Assembly: GCA_020073645.1 (NCBI GenBank)
Contig: JAIQET010000016.1
Location: 1 to 64,000, forward strand
Source of the DNA: Terriglobia bacterium
GTDB taxonomy: Bacteria; Acidobacteriota; Terriglobia; Terriglobales; Acidobacteriaceae
Reading direction: 5' to 3'
Length of the DNA: 64,000 nt
The position numbers and the translations under genes are program-made. Each line of letters opens with the position of its first letter. Position 1 is the stretch's first letter. The notes under the pieces are model-generated. The model had not been told where the DNA came from. It ran no database searches and worked only from the letters and a program-made list of their open reading frames with translations. This document shows positions 26,196-35,093 of this stretch, piece after piece.

Positions 26196-26393
26196 GCCGG
26201 CGCCACACAACAAAACACTCTAAAGTTCACGAAACCTATTATGCGGGAAGGGGAGAAAAACCGGTCAAAAAGACAGCGGGCGCATGCCGAATTAGATGTG
26301 GGGTGAGGATGGCATCGGCACGCGCCCTATTAAGTTGTCATTATCTTAGGCGGGATGGCCTGCCGAGTCAAGGAAAATCGTTTAAATTCAATA

Positions 26394-27089
26394 TCATGCG
26401 ATCAGTTTTGCAAGCACGAATGCCACCGCGGACGCAAGTGCACCAGTCACCATTGTTTGTGACGAACTGCGGAGCGCTGGAGTACCCGTGAACCGCCCCT
26501 TGATGAACCCGAACACCCCGAGTGCGACTAAAGTCACGCCCGCCGACACCATCAGCCCCTGGGTGGCGCTCGCCAGCGCCATGTAGGGCGACAAGGGTAT
26601 GAAGCCACCGGCGACGTAGGCGCCGGCAATGGTGGCGGCGCTGGTGAACGCGCGGCGAGGGTCGGGTTTCTCCAGCCCCAGTTCGAAACGCATCATGAAA
26701 TCCACCCACGCCTCCGGGCGGCGGCTGAGCGCCTCAACCACGGGTGCACTCTGCTCCTGCGGGATGCCATATTGCTGGAAGACGCGGCTCACCTCCGCCA
26801 TCTCTTCTTCTGGGATCTCTTTCACTTCCCGCTGTTCGCGCTCCCGTTCCTGCTGGTAGTGCTCGGCGTCGCCGCGGGCAGCGAGATATCCTCCCAGGCC
26901 CATCGCGATGGATCCGGCAGCAATCTCGGCCAGCCCGCCCACCACGATCAGCCGTGTGTTCTTCACCGCGCCGGAAAGCCCTGCCGCTAGCGCAAAGGGA
27001 ACGGTCAGCCCATCGGACATCCCGATCACGACGTCACGCACAAAATTCCCCGCGGTGAAGTGTTTCTCGATGTGCGGAGTTATGGGCAT
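26394..27089 (-). CDS. VIT1/CCC1-family metal transporter
   Basis: A 231-residue membrane protein of the VIT family (vacuolar iron and manganese transport). The first membrane helix carries VRDVVIGMSDGLTVPFALAAGL, the second GLAEIAAGSIAMGLGGYLAARG, then a Glu-rich cytosolic loop (EREREQREVKEIPEEEMAEV) that in the family binds metal, and three C-terminal helices (AGAYVAGGFIPLSPYM, GVTLVALGVFGFIKGRF, ALASAVAFVLAKL). The Nudix gene starts upstream with only four bases between, so the two are co-transcribed. Probably iron or manganese efflux. Confidence 0.92.
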   Translation of the reverse strand: MPITPHIEKHFTAGNFVRDVVIGMSDGLTVPFALAAGLSGAVKNTRLIVVGGLAEIAAGSIAMGLGGYLAARGDAEHYQQEREREQREVKEIPEEEMAEVSRVFQQYGIPQEQSAPVVEALSRRPEAWVDFMMRFELGLEKPDPRRAFTSAATIAGAYVAGGFIPLSPYMALASATQGLMVSAGVTLVALGVFGFIKGRFTGTPALRSSSQTMVTGALASAVAFVLAKLIA

Positions 27090-27093
27090 GGAG

Positions 27094-27582
27094 TCAAACC
27101 TCCAGATGTGATTTCAAGTATTCCTGGGCCCGTACCACTACATCCCGTTCCCCGCGATACGCCAGCCGGCGCGCCGCTTCCTCGAGAGGAATCCAGCGGG
27201 CTTGCTTGACCTCGATGCGCATCTCCGGCTTGATGTCGTCAATCTGGCCGGACTGGTAGCGCAGCAGGTAGAAGCTGACGATTTTGAACACCCGCTCCCT
27301 GTCACCCCAGGAGCGCACATACACGTACTTGATGTCCGCCAGCTTGGTGATTGCAGTGGCGGTGATGCCGGTTTCCTCGCGTACTTCGCGGATCGCCGTC
27401 TGCTCCGGCTTTTCCCCTGGATCCACCAGGCCCTTGGGCAGGGCCAGTAGCACTTTTTGTGACTTTTTCTTGCCTCTCGGGGCAGAGGCGGAAGGCTCCT
27501 TTTGCGGCTCAATCGCGGCCATTTCCCAGCCGCCTGCGGCTGGCCGCACCACCACCCCGCCCGCCGAAATCTCCCTGACCAT
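27094..27582 (-). CDS. Nudix hydrolase
   Basis: A 162-residue Nudix protein that hydrolyses nucleoside diphosphate derivatives; its exact substrate is open. The Nudix box GLVDPGEKPEQTAIREVREE followed by TGI matches GX5EX7REUXEEXGU without a gap (near residue 66). The start MVREISAGGVVVRPA at 27582 is the usual fold start; the longer frame to 27678 has an unstructured head that I exclude. It precedes the VIT gene by four bases. Confidence 0.92.
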   Translation of the reverse strand: MVREISAGGVVVRPAAGGWEMAAIEPQKEPSASAPRGKKKSQKVLLALPKGLVDPGEKPEQTAIREVREETGITATAITKLADIKYVYVRSWGDRERVFKIVSFYLLRYQSGQIDDIKPEMRIEVKQARWIPLEEAARRLAYRGERDVVVRAQEYLKSHLEV

Positions 27583-27764
27583 GCGCCCCAAGTTATCAGG
27601 ATCACGGCAGTTAGTCACCGCTGGCGAACTGGGCGAGGTAACCTCCCGGGACGTAACATTCCCCCACTGTCGGGCCATTGAACCCTTAGTCCCAAACTGG
27701 CATCTTATTTGCTAGTTAGAGCATAGCGGTACCGGGCACGAGCCGGGGTTGATGTGGGGTCCCT

Positions 27765-28688
27765 GTGAAGAGTCTGGGCAAGATTATTCGTTCCGTACAG
27801 GCCTTTGGGCGCGAGCTGTCAGGGCGTCCTTCCGAGGCCGGGCCGGTTCAGGGCCCAGCCGCTATTGGGTTAGCGTTAGGCGGAGGCTTTGCCCGCGGCA
27901 TCGCTCATGTCGGCGTTCTGAAAGTCCTCGAAGAAGAAAATATTCCCATCAAGTTTGTGGCCGGCACCAGCGTCGGCGCGCTGATCGGCGCCGCCTATTG
28001 CAGCGGAGTCACCATCCCTGAACTGGAGCAGATTGCTACCCGCGTCCGCTTCAAGCATTTCGCCCGCTGGACGCTTTCGCGCTACGGCTTCGCCAGCAAC
28101 CAGCGCATGATCGGCTTCCTGAGCAGCATCCTGAAGGTCAAGACCTTCGAAGAATTGCGTATTCCCCTGGCGGTGACGGCCACCGATTTCGCCACCGGCG
28201 AAGGCGCAGTATTTCACAGCGGTCCGCTCATTGATACCGTGCGCGCCAGCTGCGCATATCCAGGGATGTTCCTACCGGTAAAGATTCGCGGACGCCTGCT
28301 GGTAGACGGCATGCTCGCTCACGCCGTTCCCACCAACCCTCTTCGTGAAATGGGCGCCGACCGCGTGCTGGCCGTGCATCTCAAGGGCCGATGGACCAAC
28401 GGAGAAGGTGGCCCGCGCCACTTGTTCGATGTCATCGGGCAGTGTTTTGCTATCGCCCAGGAGATGAACTGCGGGGTATGGCAGAAGGCGGCAGACCTGG
28501 TGCTCGAACCCGACGTCAACGGCTTCAAGTACGACGATTTCGAACACAGTAAAGATCTGGTGCGCGCCGGAGAAGCGGTAACCCGCGCGGCGCTGCCGGA
28601 GATTCGCAAGTGGCTGCAAGTGAAACCGAAACGCCAGAAGGCCCGCACCGCAAGTCTGACCCAGCCCGCGGCGATACCTGCGGACTAG
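27765..28688 (+). CDS. Patatin-like phospholipase (RssA-like)
   Basis: A 307-residue lipid acyl hydrolase. The oxyanion loop ALGGGFARGIAHVGVL is near residue 39, the nucleophile Ser70 in GTSVGALIG and the catalytic Asp in LLVDGMLAHAVP near 184, so the Ser-Asp dyad is complete. No signal peptide is seen; the protein is cytosolic. GTG 27765 is the start. It has no operon partner and is convergent with the repeat protein to its right. Confidence 0.92.
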   Translation: MKSLGKIIRSVQAFGRELSGRPSEAGPVQGPAAIGLALGGGFARGIAHVGVLKVLEEENIPIKFVAGTSVGALIGAAYCSGVTIPELEQIATRVRFKHFARWTLSRYGFASNQRMIGFLSSILKVKTFEELRIPLAVTATDFATGEGAVFHSGPLIDTVRASCAYPGMFLPVKIRGRLLVDGMLAHAVPTNPLREMGADRVLAVHLKGRWTNGEGGPRHLFDVIGQCFAIAQEMNCGVWQKAADLVLEPDVNGFKYDDFEHSKDLVRAGEAVTRAALPEIRKWLQVKPKRQKARTASLTQPAAIPAD

Positions 28689-28725
28689 CATTCAAATAGT
28701 ATGGGGGATATTCGGCTTCTACCCT

Positions 28726-28745
28726 AGAAGCGAAGTTGCGCTTCT
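28726..28745. terminator. Hairpin between convergent genes
   Basis: AGAAGCG (28726-28732) pairs with CGCTTCT (28739-28745) in the 70-base gap between the patatin and repeat-protein genes. Only short T-runs flank it, so it is a weak bidirectional terminator candidate. Confidence 0.45.
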
Positions 28746-28758
28746 TTCATTGCTCTTG

Positions 28759-31608
28759 TCAGCCGCTTTTCACAATGCCAGTTAAGCCGGCGACAAAAAG
28801 TGTCGCGAGTCCCCATCCAAGCGGGACCTGAAGCCACGACCACACGCGCAGAAACACTGGCGCATTCCACCGGAAGGGGTGAACCCCGCGAAGTGTTACG
28901 TCGCGCATCCAGTGCAAACTAAAACAGTGGAGTACGGGTAGTTTCGGCGAGCCTTCTTGACTCGGGGCCCAGTGGTCCTTCACTCCCAGGTTGACGAGCG
29001 GAAAGGAATCCTCGAAAGAGTAAACCAAGGGGTTGAACTGCGGATAGTAGTCCGGCGGATATCCCCGTTGTTCAAAGACTGCGAATGCCTTCTCGTCGTT
29101 TGGAGTCATCGCCCCCCCGAGATACCCGAAACCGGATATCATGCAGCCCACGAAACTCAGGCCCAAGAGCCACAACAAGGCACGCCACGACATCTGGCCG
29201 TACCCAATGGTCCACCTGAGAAGCCAGCTCCAAGAACGTGCCAACGAATCACGATCCTGCTGCTTCCGCCGCCGGTGCTCCATCTCAAAAAGAACCCGGC
29301 GTGCGCCCCGCTCATCGCCCGTCTCGTGTAAGACCTTGGCGAGTTGCCGATAGGGTTGGAGCGTAAACCGATCTGCTCGGTCGAGCCACTTGAGGCGCGC
29401 TTCGGCATCAGTCGGCCCCCCGGATATGCGGGAATATGTAAATCCACTAAGACTGAGATTGCCCTTGTCCGGCCAGCTTGGCTCTTCGTCCAAGACCGCA
29501 CTAGCTGAGGCATCTCGCAAGTCAAGCCGTGTGGCGTTAACGCCCTGAATCTTGGACCAATTGAAAATCCCCTTAACGATCGCCGTCCTCAAGTCCAGCG
29601 TGCTAAACATGCCACGGCGGCAACTGAGACCCCCACCAATTTGGACGCCAAACAGCACAACCTTACCTTCGCCTCTAAACCCGCTGCGTAGAAAAACGTC
29701 GCCCTCCACCTTGGCGTTTTCAGCGGTGAGAGCATTACCACCGGGATTCTTGAACACGCCACCATCACACTCCAAGTTCCCCCCGATTCGTGCCCCGGGC
29801 AACCGTACTTTGCCTTCGAAAGTTTCTTTACGAAGGAAGACATCACCGACCACGTTGACACCATCGGCATCGAGCGCATCGCCGCCGGGATTCTTGAATT
29901 CGCCGCCATCGCACTCCAAATTCCCCCCGATTTGGGCTCCGAGCAGCCGCACCTCGCCTTCGAAAGTCCCGTTGCGGAGGAAGACATCGCCACTCACGTC
30001 GATCCCGTCGGCGTGGATTGCCTCGCCACCGGGATTCTTGAACGCGCCGTCGTCGCACTCCAGGCTTCCTTCGATTCGGGCCCCGAGCAGCCGCACCTTG
30101 CCTTCGGCGGAGAACTCCTTGCGGAGAAAGGCGCTGCCCGCCACTTGGATGCGATCGGCAGAAAGCGCATCGCCGCCGGGATTCTTGAATTCGCCGCCAT
30201 CGCACTCCAAACTCCCCCCGATCTGGCCCCCGAGCAGCCGCACCTCGCCTTCGAAAGTCCCGTTGCGGAGGAAGACATCACCACTCACTCTGATCCCGTC
30301 AGCGCGGAGTGTCTCGTGATCAGAATTCACGAAGGTGCCGCTGTCACAGTCCAAGTCTCCCCCAATTCGGGAACCGGGGAGCCGCACCTCACCTTCAAAA
30401 GTCCCGTTGCGGAGGAAGACATCACCAGTCACGTTGATTCCGTCAGCGTGGAGTGTCTCGTGACCGGGATTCTTGAACACGCCACCATTGCACTCCAAGT
30501 TACCCCCGATCTGGGCTCCGAGCAGCCGCACCTTACCTTCAGCGGAGAACTCCCCACGGAGAAAAAAGTCTCCTTTCACTCTTGCGTTGTCGGCAGAGAG
30601 CGCGTCACCGCTAGGATTCTTGAACGCGCCGCCATCACAGTCCAGGTTATTGTCGATTTCGGCTCCTAGCAGCTGCACCTCGCCTTCGGCAGAGAACCCC
30701 TTGCGGAGAAACACGCTGCCCGCCACCTTGATGCGCTCGGCACTGAGCGCCGTGCCTCCCGGATTCTTGAACCTGCCATCATCACACTCCAGGTTACTCC
30801 CGACTTGAGCATTAAGTAGCTTCACCTCACCTTCACTCGTGGCCTTGCGAAGGAACACATAGCCTTCTACCCTGACGCGGTCGGCGTTGAGTGTCTTGCC
30901 GCCAGGATTCTTGAACGCGCTGCCATCGCACTCGAGATTGCCTCCGATCTGGGCGCCGAGCAGCCGCACTTCGCCTTCGGCGGAGAACCCCTTGCGGAGA
31001 AACACGCTGCCCGCCACCTTGATGCGGTCGGCACTGAGCGCCGAGCCTCCGGGATTCTTGAACTTGCCACCACCGCACTGCAGGATGCCTCCAACCTGGG
31101 CCCCTTGCAGCCGCACCTCACCGTTGGCGGAGAACCCAGCACTGAGACGGACCTCACCCGTCACGTTGGCACCATCTGCGTCTAGCGACCGCGTCCCACT
31201 GCCGGCAAGGTTCAGAACAGGGATCCTGACACATCGCAGGATGGCATCGTCGGTGAGGCAGCACCGCTCAAAACGAAGAGGGAAGGCAACGGTCGCATAG
31301 GAAATGTTCAGCTTGCCGATGATCTTGCCAGCGTACGCGTGAAGTCCTCGAGGATCGATCTTCTGGGCGGCTTCGGGGTCAACGCAGAGCCAGCGAATCA
31401 GTTCCGCGCGAATCTCCCGTTCGCCGCCCCAGCCGTCGGCGTTGGCAGGGTCATTGGCTGGGTCGCTGTTATCCTCGGTCGGTCCGCAGTAGGCGATCTC
31501 GCCCATGGGGGCGGCACGAAGCAGTCGCTGTTCGGCTTCGCTCAACTCGCCGAACCGGGAACGTGCGAGCGCTTCAAGATCGGGCGCATGCGGGGAGTCT
31601 TCGGCCAT
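28759..31608 (-). CDS. Solenoid-repeat membrane protein, 11 tandem 48-residue units
   Basis: A 949-residue protein in three parts. Residues 1-145 form a head with no recognised domain. Residues about 145-677 hold 11 tandem units of 48-49 residues, with consensus EGEVRLLGAQIGGNLECDG, then FKNPGGDALSAD and RIKVAGSVFLR; the alternating Val/Leu pattern fits a beta-solenoid. Residues about 800-949 contain a helical Arg-rich linker (DERGARRVLFEMEHRRRKQQ) and two membrane helices (ALLWLLGLSFVGCMISGFGYL and PLGWGLATLFVAGLTGIV) around an extracytoplasmic loop with a Phe/Leu-rich patch (FPLVNLGVKDHWAP). Similar proteins, sometimes named membrane-associated oxidoreductase, show no redox motif. ATG 31608 follows aaggtgg. 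No linked gene explains its role. Confidence 0.8.
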   Translation of the reverse strand: MAEDSPHAPDLEALARSRFGELSEAEQRLLRAAPMGEIAYCGPTEDNSDPANDPANADGWGGEREIRAELIRWLCVDPEAAQKIDPRGLHAYAGKIIGKLNISYATVAFPLRFERCCLTDDAILRCVRIPVLNLAGSGTRSLDADGANVTGEVRLSAGFSANGEVRLQGAQVGGILQCGGGKFKNPGGSALSADRIKVAGSVFLRKGFSAEGEVRLLGAQIGGNLECDGSAFKNPGGKTLNADRVRVEGYVFLRKATSEGEVKLLNAQVGSNLECDDGRFKNPGGTALSAERIKVAGSVFLRKGFSAEGEVQLLGAEIDNNLDCDGGAFKNPSGDALSADNARVKGDFFLRGEFSAEGKVRLLGAQIGGNLECNGGVFKNPGHETLHADGINVTGDVFLRNGTFEGEVRLPGSRIGGDLDCDSGTFVNSDHETLRADGIRVSGDVFLRNGTFEGEVRLLGGQIGGSLECDGGEFKNPGGDALSADRIQVAGSAFLRKEFSAEGKVRLLGARIEGSLECDDGAFKNPGGEAIHADGIDVSGDVFLRNGTFEGEVRLLGAQIGGNLECDGGEFKNPGGDALDADGVNVVGDVFLRKETFEGKVRLPGARIGGNLECDGGVFKNPGGNALTAENAKVEGDVFLRSGFRGEGKVVLFGVQIGGGLSCRRGMFSTLDLRTAIVKGIFNWSKIQGVNATRLDLRDASASAVLDEEPSWPDKGNLSLSGFTYSRISGGPTDAEARLKWLDRADRFTLQPYRQLAKVLHETGDERGARRVLFEMEHRRRKQQDRDSLARSWSWLLRWTIGYGQMSWRALLWLLGLSFVGCMISGFGYLGGAMTPNDEKAFAVFEQRGYPPDYYPQFNPLVYSFEDSFPLVNLGVKDHWAPSQEGSPKLPVLHCFSLHWMRDVTLRGVHPFRWNAPVFLRVWSWLQVPLGWGLATLFVAGLTGIVKSG
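29577..31180 (-). repeat. Tandem coding repeat, period about 144-147 bp
   Basis: The 11 repeat units of the solenoid protein are also repeats at the DNA level: long stretches such as gggattcttgaa and cgcactcca recur once per unit. Neighbouring and alternate units differ in similarity, which suggests unequal exchange or duplication of one- and two-unit blocks. Confidence 0.85.
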
Positions 31609-31749
31609 CGTTGCCACCTTATCGCGGCAACTTATACCATACTGGCCAATGCCCGACTAAATCGCTTCTGTTCCGTTACGATTCCGGAACACCTTCCGCC
31701 TGGTGCCTAGAGGTGAATGGTTGCGACAGCTGATGACTGACGACCGGGG

Positions 31750-33387
31750 TCAGATCACCACCGCTTCCTTGTACTCCCCAAACACTCTCCGCAGCGTATC
31801 CGAAATTTCGCCCACGGTCGCGTACGCTTCCACCGCTCGCAGGATGTGCGGCATCAGGTTGGCACCCGACCGCGCCGCCTCCTCCACTCTACCCAGCGCG
31901 TCTTTCCACGGCCCCGCATCGCGCCGCGCCCGCAGAGCCCGCAGCCGCTCCACTTGCTTTGACTCCAGCCCCGGATCGATCCGCTGAATCGGAATCGCCT
32001 TCTCTTCCTCCACCTCGAAGCGATTCACGCCCACCACCACCGCTTCCAGCCGGTCCACCTGCTGCTGATATTCGTACGCCGCATTCTGGATTTCCTGCTG
32101 CACATACCCACGCTCGATCGCCTTCAGCATCCCGCCCAGCGCCTGAATCTTGTCCAGATATCCCGTCGCCCTCCGCTCGATCTCATTCGTCAGCGACTCG
32201 ATGTAATACGATCCCGCCAGCGGATCAATCGTCTGCGGAGCCCCCGACTCAAACGCGATGACCTGTTGCGTCCGCAGCGCAATCCGCGCCGCCTGCTCGG
32301 TGGGCAGCGCCAGAGCTTCGTCGTAGGAGTTCGTGTGCAGCGACTGCGTTCCGCCCAGCACCGCCGCCAGCGCCTGGATCGCTGTCCGCACAATGTTGTT
32401 CTCCGGCTGCTGCGCGGTCAGCGTCGAGCCCGCGGTCTGCGTATGAAACCGCAGCATCCACGATTTCGGATTCCTTGCCTTGAAATGCTCCCGCATGATG
32501 CGCGCCCACATCCGCCGCGCCGCCCGAAACTTCGCCACTTCCTCGAGAAAATTGCTGTGCGCATTGAAGAAGAACGACAGCCGCGGCGCAAACTTGTCCA
32601 CATCCAGCCCGGCATGGATCGCCGCCTGCACGTACGCCATGCCATTGCCTAGCGTAAATGCGACTTCCTGCACCGCCGTCGACCCCGCCTCCCGCATGTG
32701 ATACCCGGAAATCGAGATCGTGTTCCACTCCGGCACATGCTCGTTGGTCCAGGCGAACAGGTCAGTAATAATCCGCATCGCCTGCTGCGGCGGATAGATA
32801 TACGTCCCCCGCGCGATGTATTCCTTGAGCACATCGTTCTGCACCGTGCCCGACAGCTTGCGCAGGTCGCCGCCCTGCCGCTTGGCCACCGCCACGTAAA
32901 GCGCCAGCAAAATCGACGCCGTCGCATTGATGGTCATCGATGTCGAGATCTTGGTCAGCTCAATGCCATCGAACAACCGCTGCATGTCCTCGATGGAGTC
33001 AATCGCCACCCCCACTTTGCCGACTTCGCCGCCCGCCAGCGGATTGTCCGAGTCCAGCCCAATCTGCGTCGGCAGGTCAAACGCCACCGACAGCCCCGTA
33101 GTGCCATTCGCCAGCAGATACTTGTAGCGCTTGTTGGATTCCTCCGCGTCCCCCATGCCGGCGTACTGCCGCATCGTCCACAGCCGCCCGCGGTACATGG
33201 TGGCCTGCACCCCGCGCGTGTACGGATACTGCCCCGGATACCCCACCTGCCGGTCGTAGTCCCAGCCTTCCATGTCGGCGGGCGTATACAGCGGGCGCAC
33301 CGGAATGTGCGAGGAGGTTTGCTGATCCTCCGCGGTGGGAGGCGCAGCGGCTTTGGTTTCCTCCTCGGTCTTCACCTTGTCGGCCAT
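31750..33387 (-). CDS. Methylmalonyl-CoA mutase large (catalytic) subunit
   Basis: A 545-residue acyl-CoA mutase catalytic chain. Hallmarks include [20 protein letters not shown] (near 77) with the conserved Tyr/Arg pair of the active site, [49 protein letters not shown] and [19 protein letters not shown]. The B12-binding domain is absent, so a separate small subunit must supply cobalamin. It converts methylmalonyl-CoA to succinyl-CoA, or another branched acyl-CoA pair. The start has an aaagggg ribosome site seven bases upstream. A small membrane protein gene precedes it by 13 bases. Confidence 0.94.
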   Translation of the reverse strand: MADKVKTEEETKAAAPPTAEDQQTSSHIPVRPLYTPADMEGWDYDRQVGYPGQYPYTRGVQATMYRGRLWTMRQYAGMGDAEESNKRYKYLLANGTTGLSVAFDLPTQIGLDSDNPLAGGEVGKVGVAIDSIEDMQRLFDGIELTKISTSMTINATASILLALYVAVAKRQGGDLRKLSGTVQNDVLKEYIARGTYIYPPQQAMRIITDLFAWTNEHVPEWNTISISGYHMREAGSTAVQEVAFTLGNGMAYVQAAIHAGLDVDKFAPRLSFFFNAHSNFLEEVAKFRAARRMWARIMREHFKARNPKSWMLRFHTQTAGSTLTAQQPENNIVRTAIQALAAVLGGTQSLHTNSYDEALALPTEQAARIALRTQQVIAFESGAPQTIDPLAGSYYIESLTNEIERRATGYLDKIQALGGMLKAIERGYVQQEIQNAAYEYQQQVDRLEAVVVGVNRFEVEEEKAIPIQRIDPGLESKQVERLRALRARRDAGPWKDALGRVEEAARSGANLMPHILRAVEAYATVGEISDTLRRVFGEYKEAVVI

Positions 33388-33400
33388 ACTCGCGCCCCTT

Positions 33401-33736
33401 TCAGCCCTTCTTCCGCACCCGCCAGAACGAACTCACCCCGAACCAGCCGAACACCGCGGTAAAGCATACCGCCAGAATCACTCGTCCGACAGTGGTCTTG
33501 CCCGCCTGATAGAGGATGCACTCGCGCACCAGCGCCACCGCGCCGATCCCCGCTAACGACAGGAAAACAAAGCCTGTAACTTCCAGCCAAAGCTGGCCCA
33601 GCACCCGTCCCAGATGGGCCGCGGTGGCCCGGCCGGCCTGCAGCACGGCGCCCACGTGGCGGCTGCGCCCGAGCTGCTGCGCGGCCACTCGCGCCACGAT
33701 GCCCACTTTGCGCGCGGTCGTCAAGGCATTCGCCAT
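33401..33736 (-). CDS. Small membrane protein upstream of the mutase
   Basis: A 111-residue protein with two predicted membrane helices: [22 protein letters not shown] near residue 50 and [19 protein letters not shown] near 83, plus a basic amphipathic head and an RVRKKG tail. I cannot name a family. The tight spacing to the mutase gene suggests co-transcription, not a shared function. Start ATG 33736 was chosen over the longer MIKSMP start by comparison with the internal [10 protein letters not shown] start; this is uncertain. Confidence 0.65.
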   Translation of the reverse strand: MANALTTARKVGIVARVAAQQLGRSRHVGAVLQAGRATAAHLGRVLGQLWLEVTGFVFLSLAGIGAVALVRECILYQAGKTTVGRVILAVCFTAVFGWFGVSSFWRVRKKG

Positions 33737-33852
33737 GGGCATCGATTTTATCAATCTTCGGGGTTACAATAACTCCGTGCGAGGAGCAACGTCACGCGAC
33801 ATTGTGACGCCTGCACACATTCAATGGGATAGGAGCGGGAACAGGGGGCCAT

Positions 33853-34140
33853 GTGGACCAGCAACTGAAACAGCTGATGAAGGAGCTGGGCGAGGCGATC
33901 AACGAGTCGCTGGCCGACTCCGAGCAGATCGCCGAAGTCGTTTCCAGGATCAAGGAAGGCGGCTACGACATCTTCCTGGTGCTCGAAGCCACCATCGGCG
34001 TCAGCAAGCCCGGCGAGAAATCCCCTGACAAGACTTCTCTGGTAACCACGCTCAGCAGCAATCCCGAACTCAAGATCAGCGATCAGGACCTGAAGTTCCT
34101 GAAGTCGCTGCGCATCAAGATCGAGGACGACGCCGCGTAA
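33853..34140 (+). CDS. Unknown 95-residue protein
   Basis: A 95-residue soluble protein starting at GTG: MDQQLKQLMKELGEAINESL forms a first helix, SEQIAEVVSRIKEGGYDIFLVLEATIGV a helix and strand, and KISDQDLKFLKSLRIKIEDD the end. I do not recognise the family. It is followed by a strong terminator and is divergent from the mutase pair; it stands as a single-gene unit. Confidence 0.7.
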   Translation: MDQQLKQLMKELGEAINESLADSEQIAEVVSRIKEGGYDIFLVLEATIGVSKPGEKSPDKTSLVTTLSSNPELKISDQDLKFLKSLRIKIEDDAA

Positions 34141-34160
34141 CCCCGCCTTAGCTCGTGTGG

Positions 34161-34190
34161 CGCCGGCATTTATGCCGGCGTTTTTTCTTT
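34161..34190 (+). terminator. Intrinsic terminator of the 95-residue gene
   Basis: An 8-bp stem CGCCGGCA/TGCCGGCG (34161-34180) with a TTTA loop and ttttttcttt follows the stop codon by about 20 bases. Confidence 0.88.
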
Positions 34191-35093
34191 GGATTTAGCA
34201 TCCAGCAAAATTCGGTGGAGGATGGAGGGAGGCTGCGAGCGTGGTGACGTCCATGTCGCCCTGTTCGGCGAGCCGCCCCTCACTTGAAAACCGGCGTCAT
34301 CCTGACCCCGAGCGAAGCGAGGGGAGAAGCCTGCCCTGAGCGCAGTCGAAGGGGACCCCGCGCGCGCTACCGCATCGCCGGCATAGGCACACGACCCGCA
34401 CCTGCTAATGCCATTTCGCCTTCGGACATCTTCCGCAAAGCCTTTCCGGCCCAACCCCGGTCCCGGAGGGACCTCCGAAAGTAGCCCGCCACTTCAGTGG
34501 CGGGTAACCGCCGCGCCCCCCTCGACACCGTGCCGTAGGCACGGCCGAACCGCTTCAACCCGTCTCTTGCATCCGCCGATTGTCATCCCCAGCCAAGCCT
34601 GGCCATCCACGAACCGTAGGTCGCGCCCCGCAAAATCGCCCTCCAACCCTTGCCCATGTCAAGCCGCGAAGCGGCGCCACACGATAGCCCGGCACGGCAG
34701 TGCCGGGAAGCCCGCAGTGGAATGAACCGAGTCCCTCCAGGGACGCCAGACATTAGCCCCGGACGTGAGTCCGGGGCGGGCCAGAGGGCGAAGTCAACCG
34801 AGTCCCTTCAGGGACGGCACCGGGGTCTTGCCACAGACTCATGGGATCATGCTTCCCCCTCCGACCCGGAAGGGCGCGGCTTCAGCCGTGCCGATCAAGG
34901 TTCACCAGGAATCGGGCTTTAGCCCCTGAGGTAAGCCTGTCCCTTGAAAACCGGCGTCATCCTGAGCGAAGCGAAGGACCTTGCGCGCACCACCAGATCG
35001 CCGGCGTAGGGACGACACCGCCGCCCGCCTCAAACCAGTCCACAGCCACGACCTGTTTTCCGATGTAAACTGTCTCACTCCCCCGAACTTGAG
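34191..35093. other. 900-base gap full of GC-rich hairpins
   Basis: I find no protein gene here. The gap holds at least seven hairpins: the two-hairpin element at 34459-34504, CCGTGCC/GGCACGG 34528-34544, CCCGGCAC/GTGCCGGG 34688-34707, GTCCCT/AGGGAC 34731-34744, CCCCGGAC/GTCCGGGG 34757-34776, GTCCCT/AGGGAC 34802-34815 and a gggctttagcccc near 34914. Two copies of the gtcatcctgagcgaagcga-type dispersed word are also present (34302 and 34956). Confidence 0.7.
34459..34504 (+). repeat. 46-bp two-hairpin element, copy 1
   Basis: GGTCCCGGAGGGACC, a short spacer, then CCCGCCACTTCAGTGGCGGG. The full 46 bases are identical, in reverse orientation, to the copy at 41261-41306. Confidence 0.9.

Noticed and set aside
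29577-31180. CRISPR array or satellite DNA
   Set aside because: The period of about 146 bases matches codon units of one open frame; there are no spacers.
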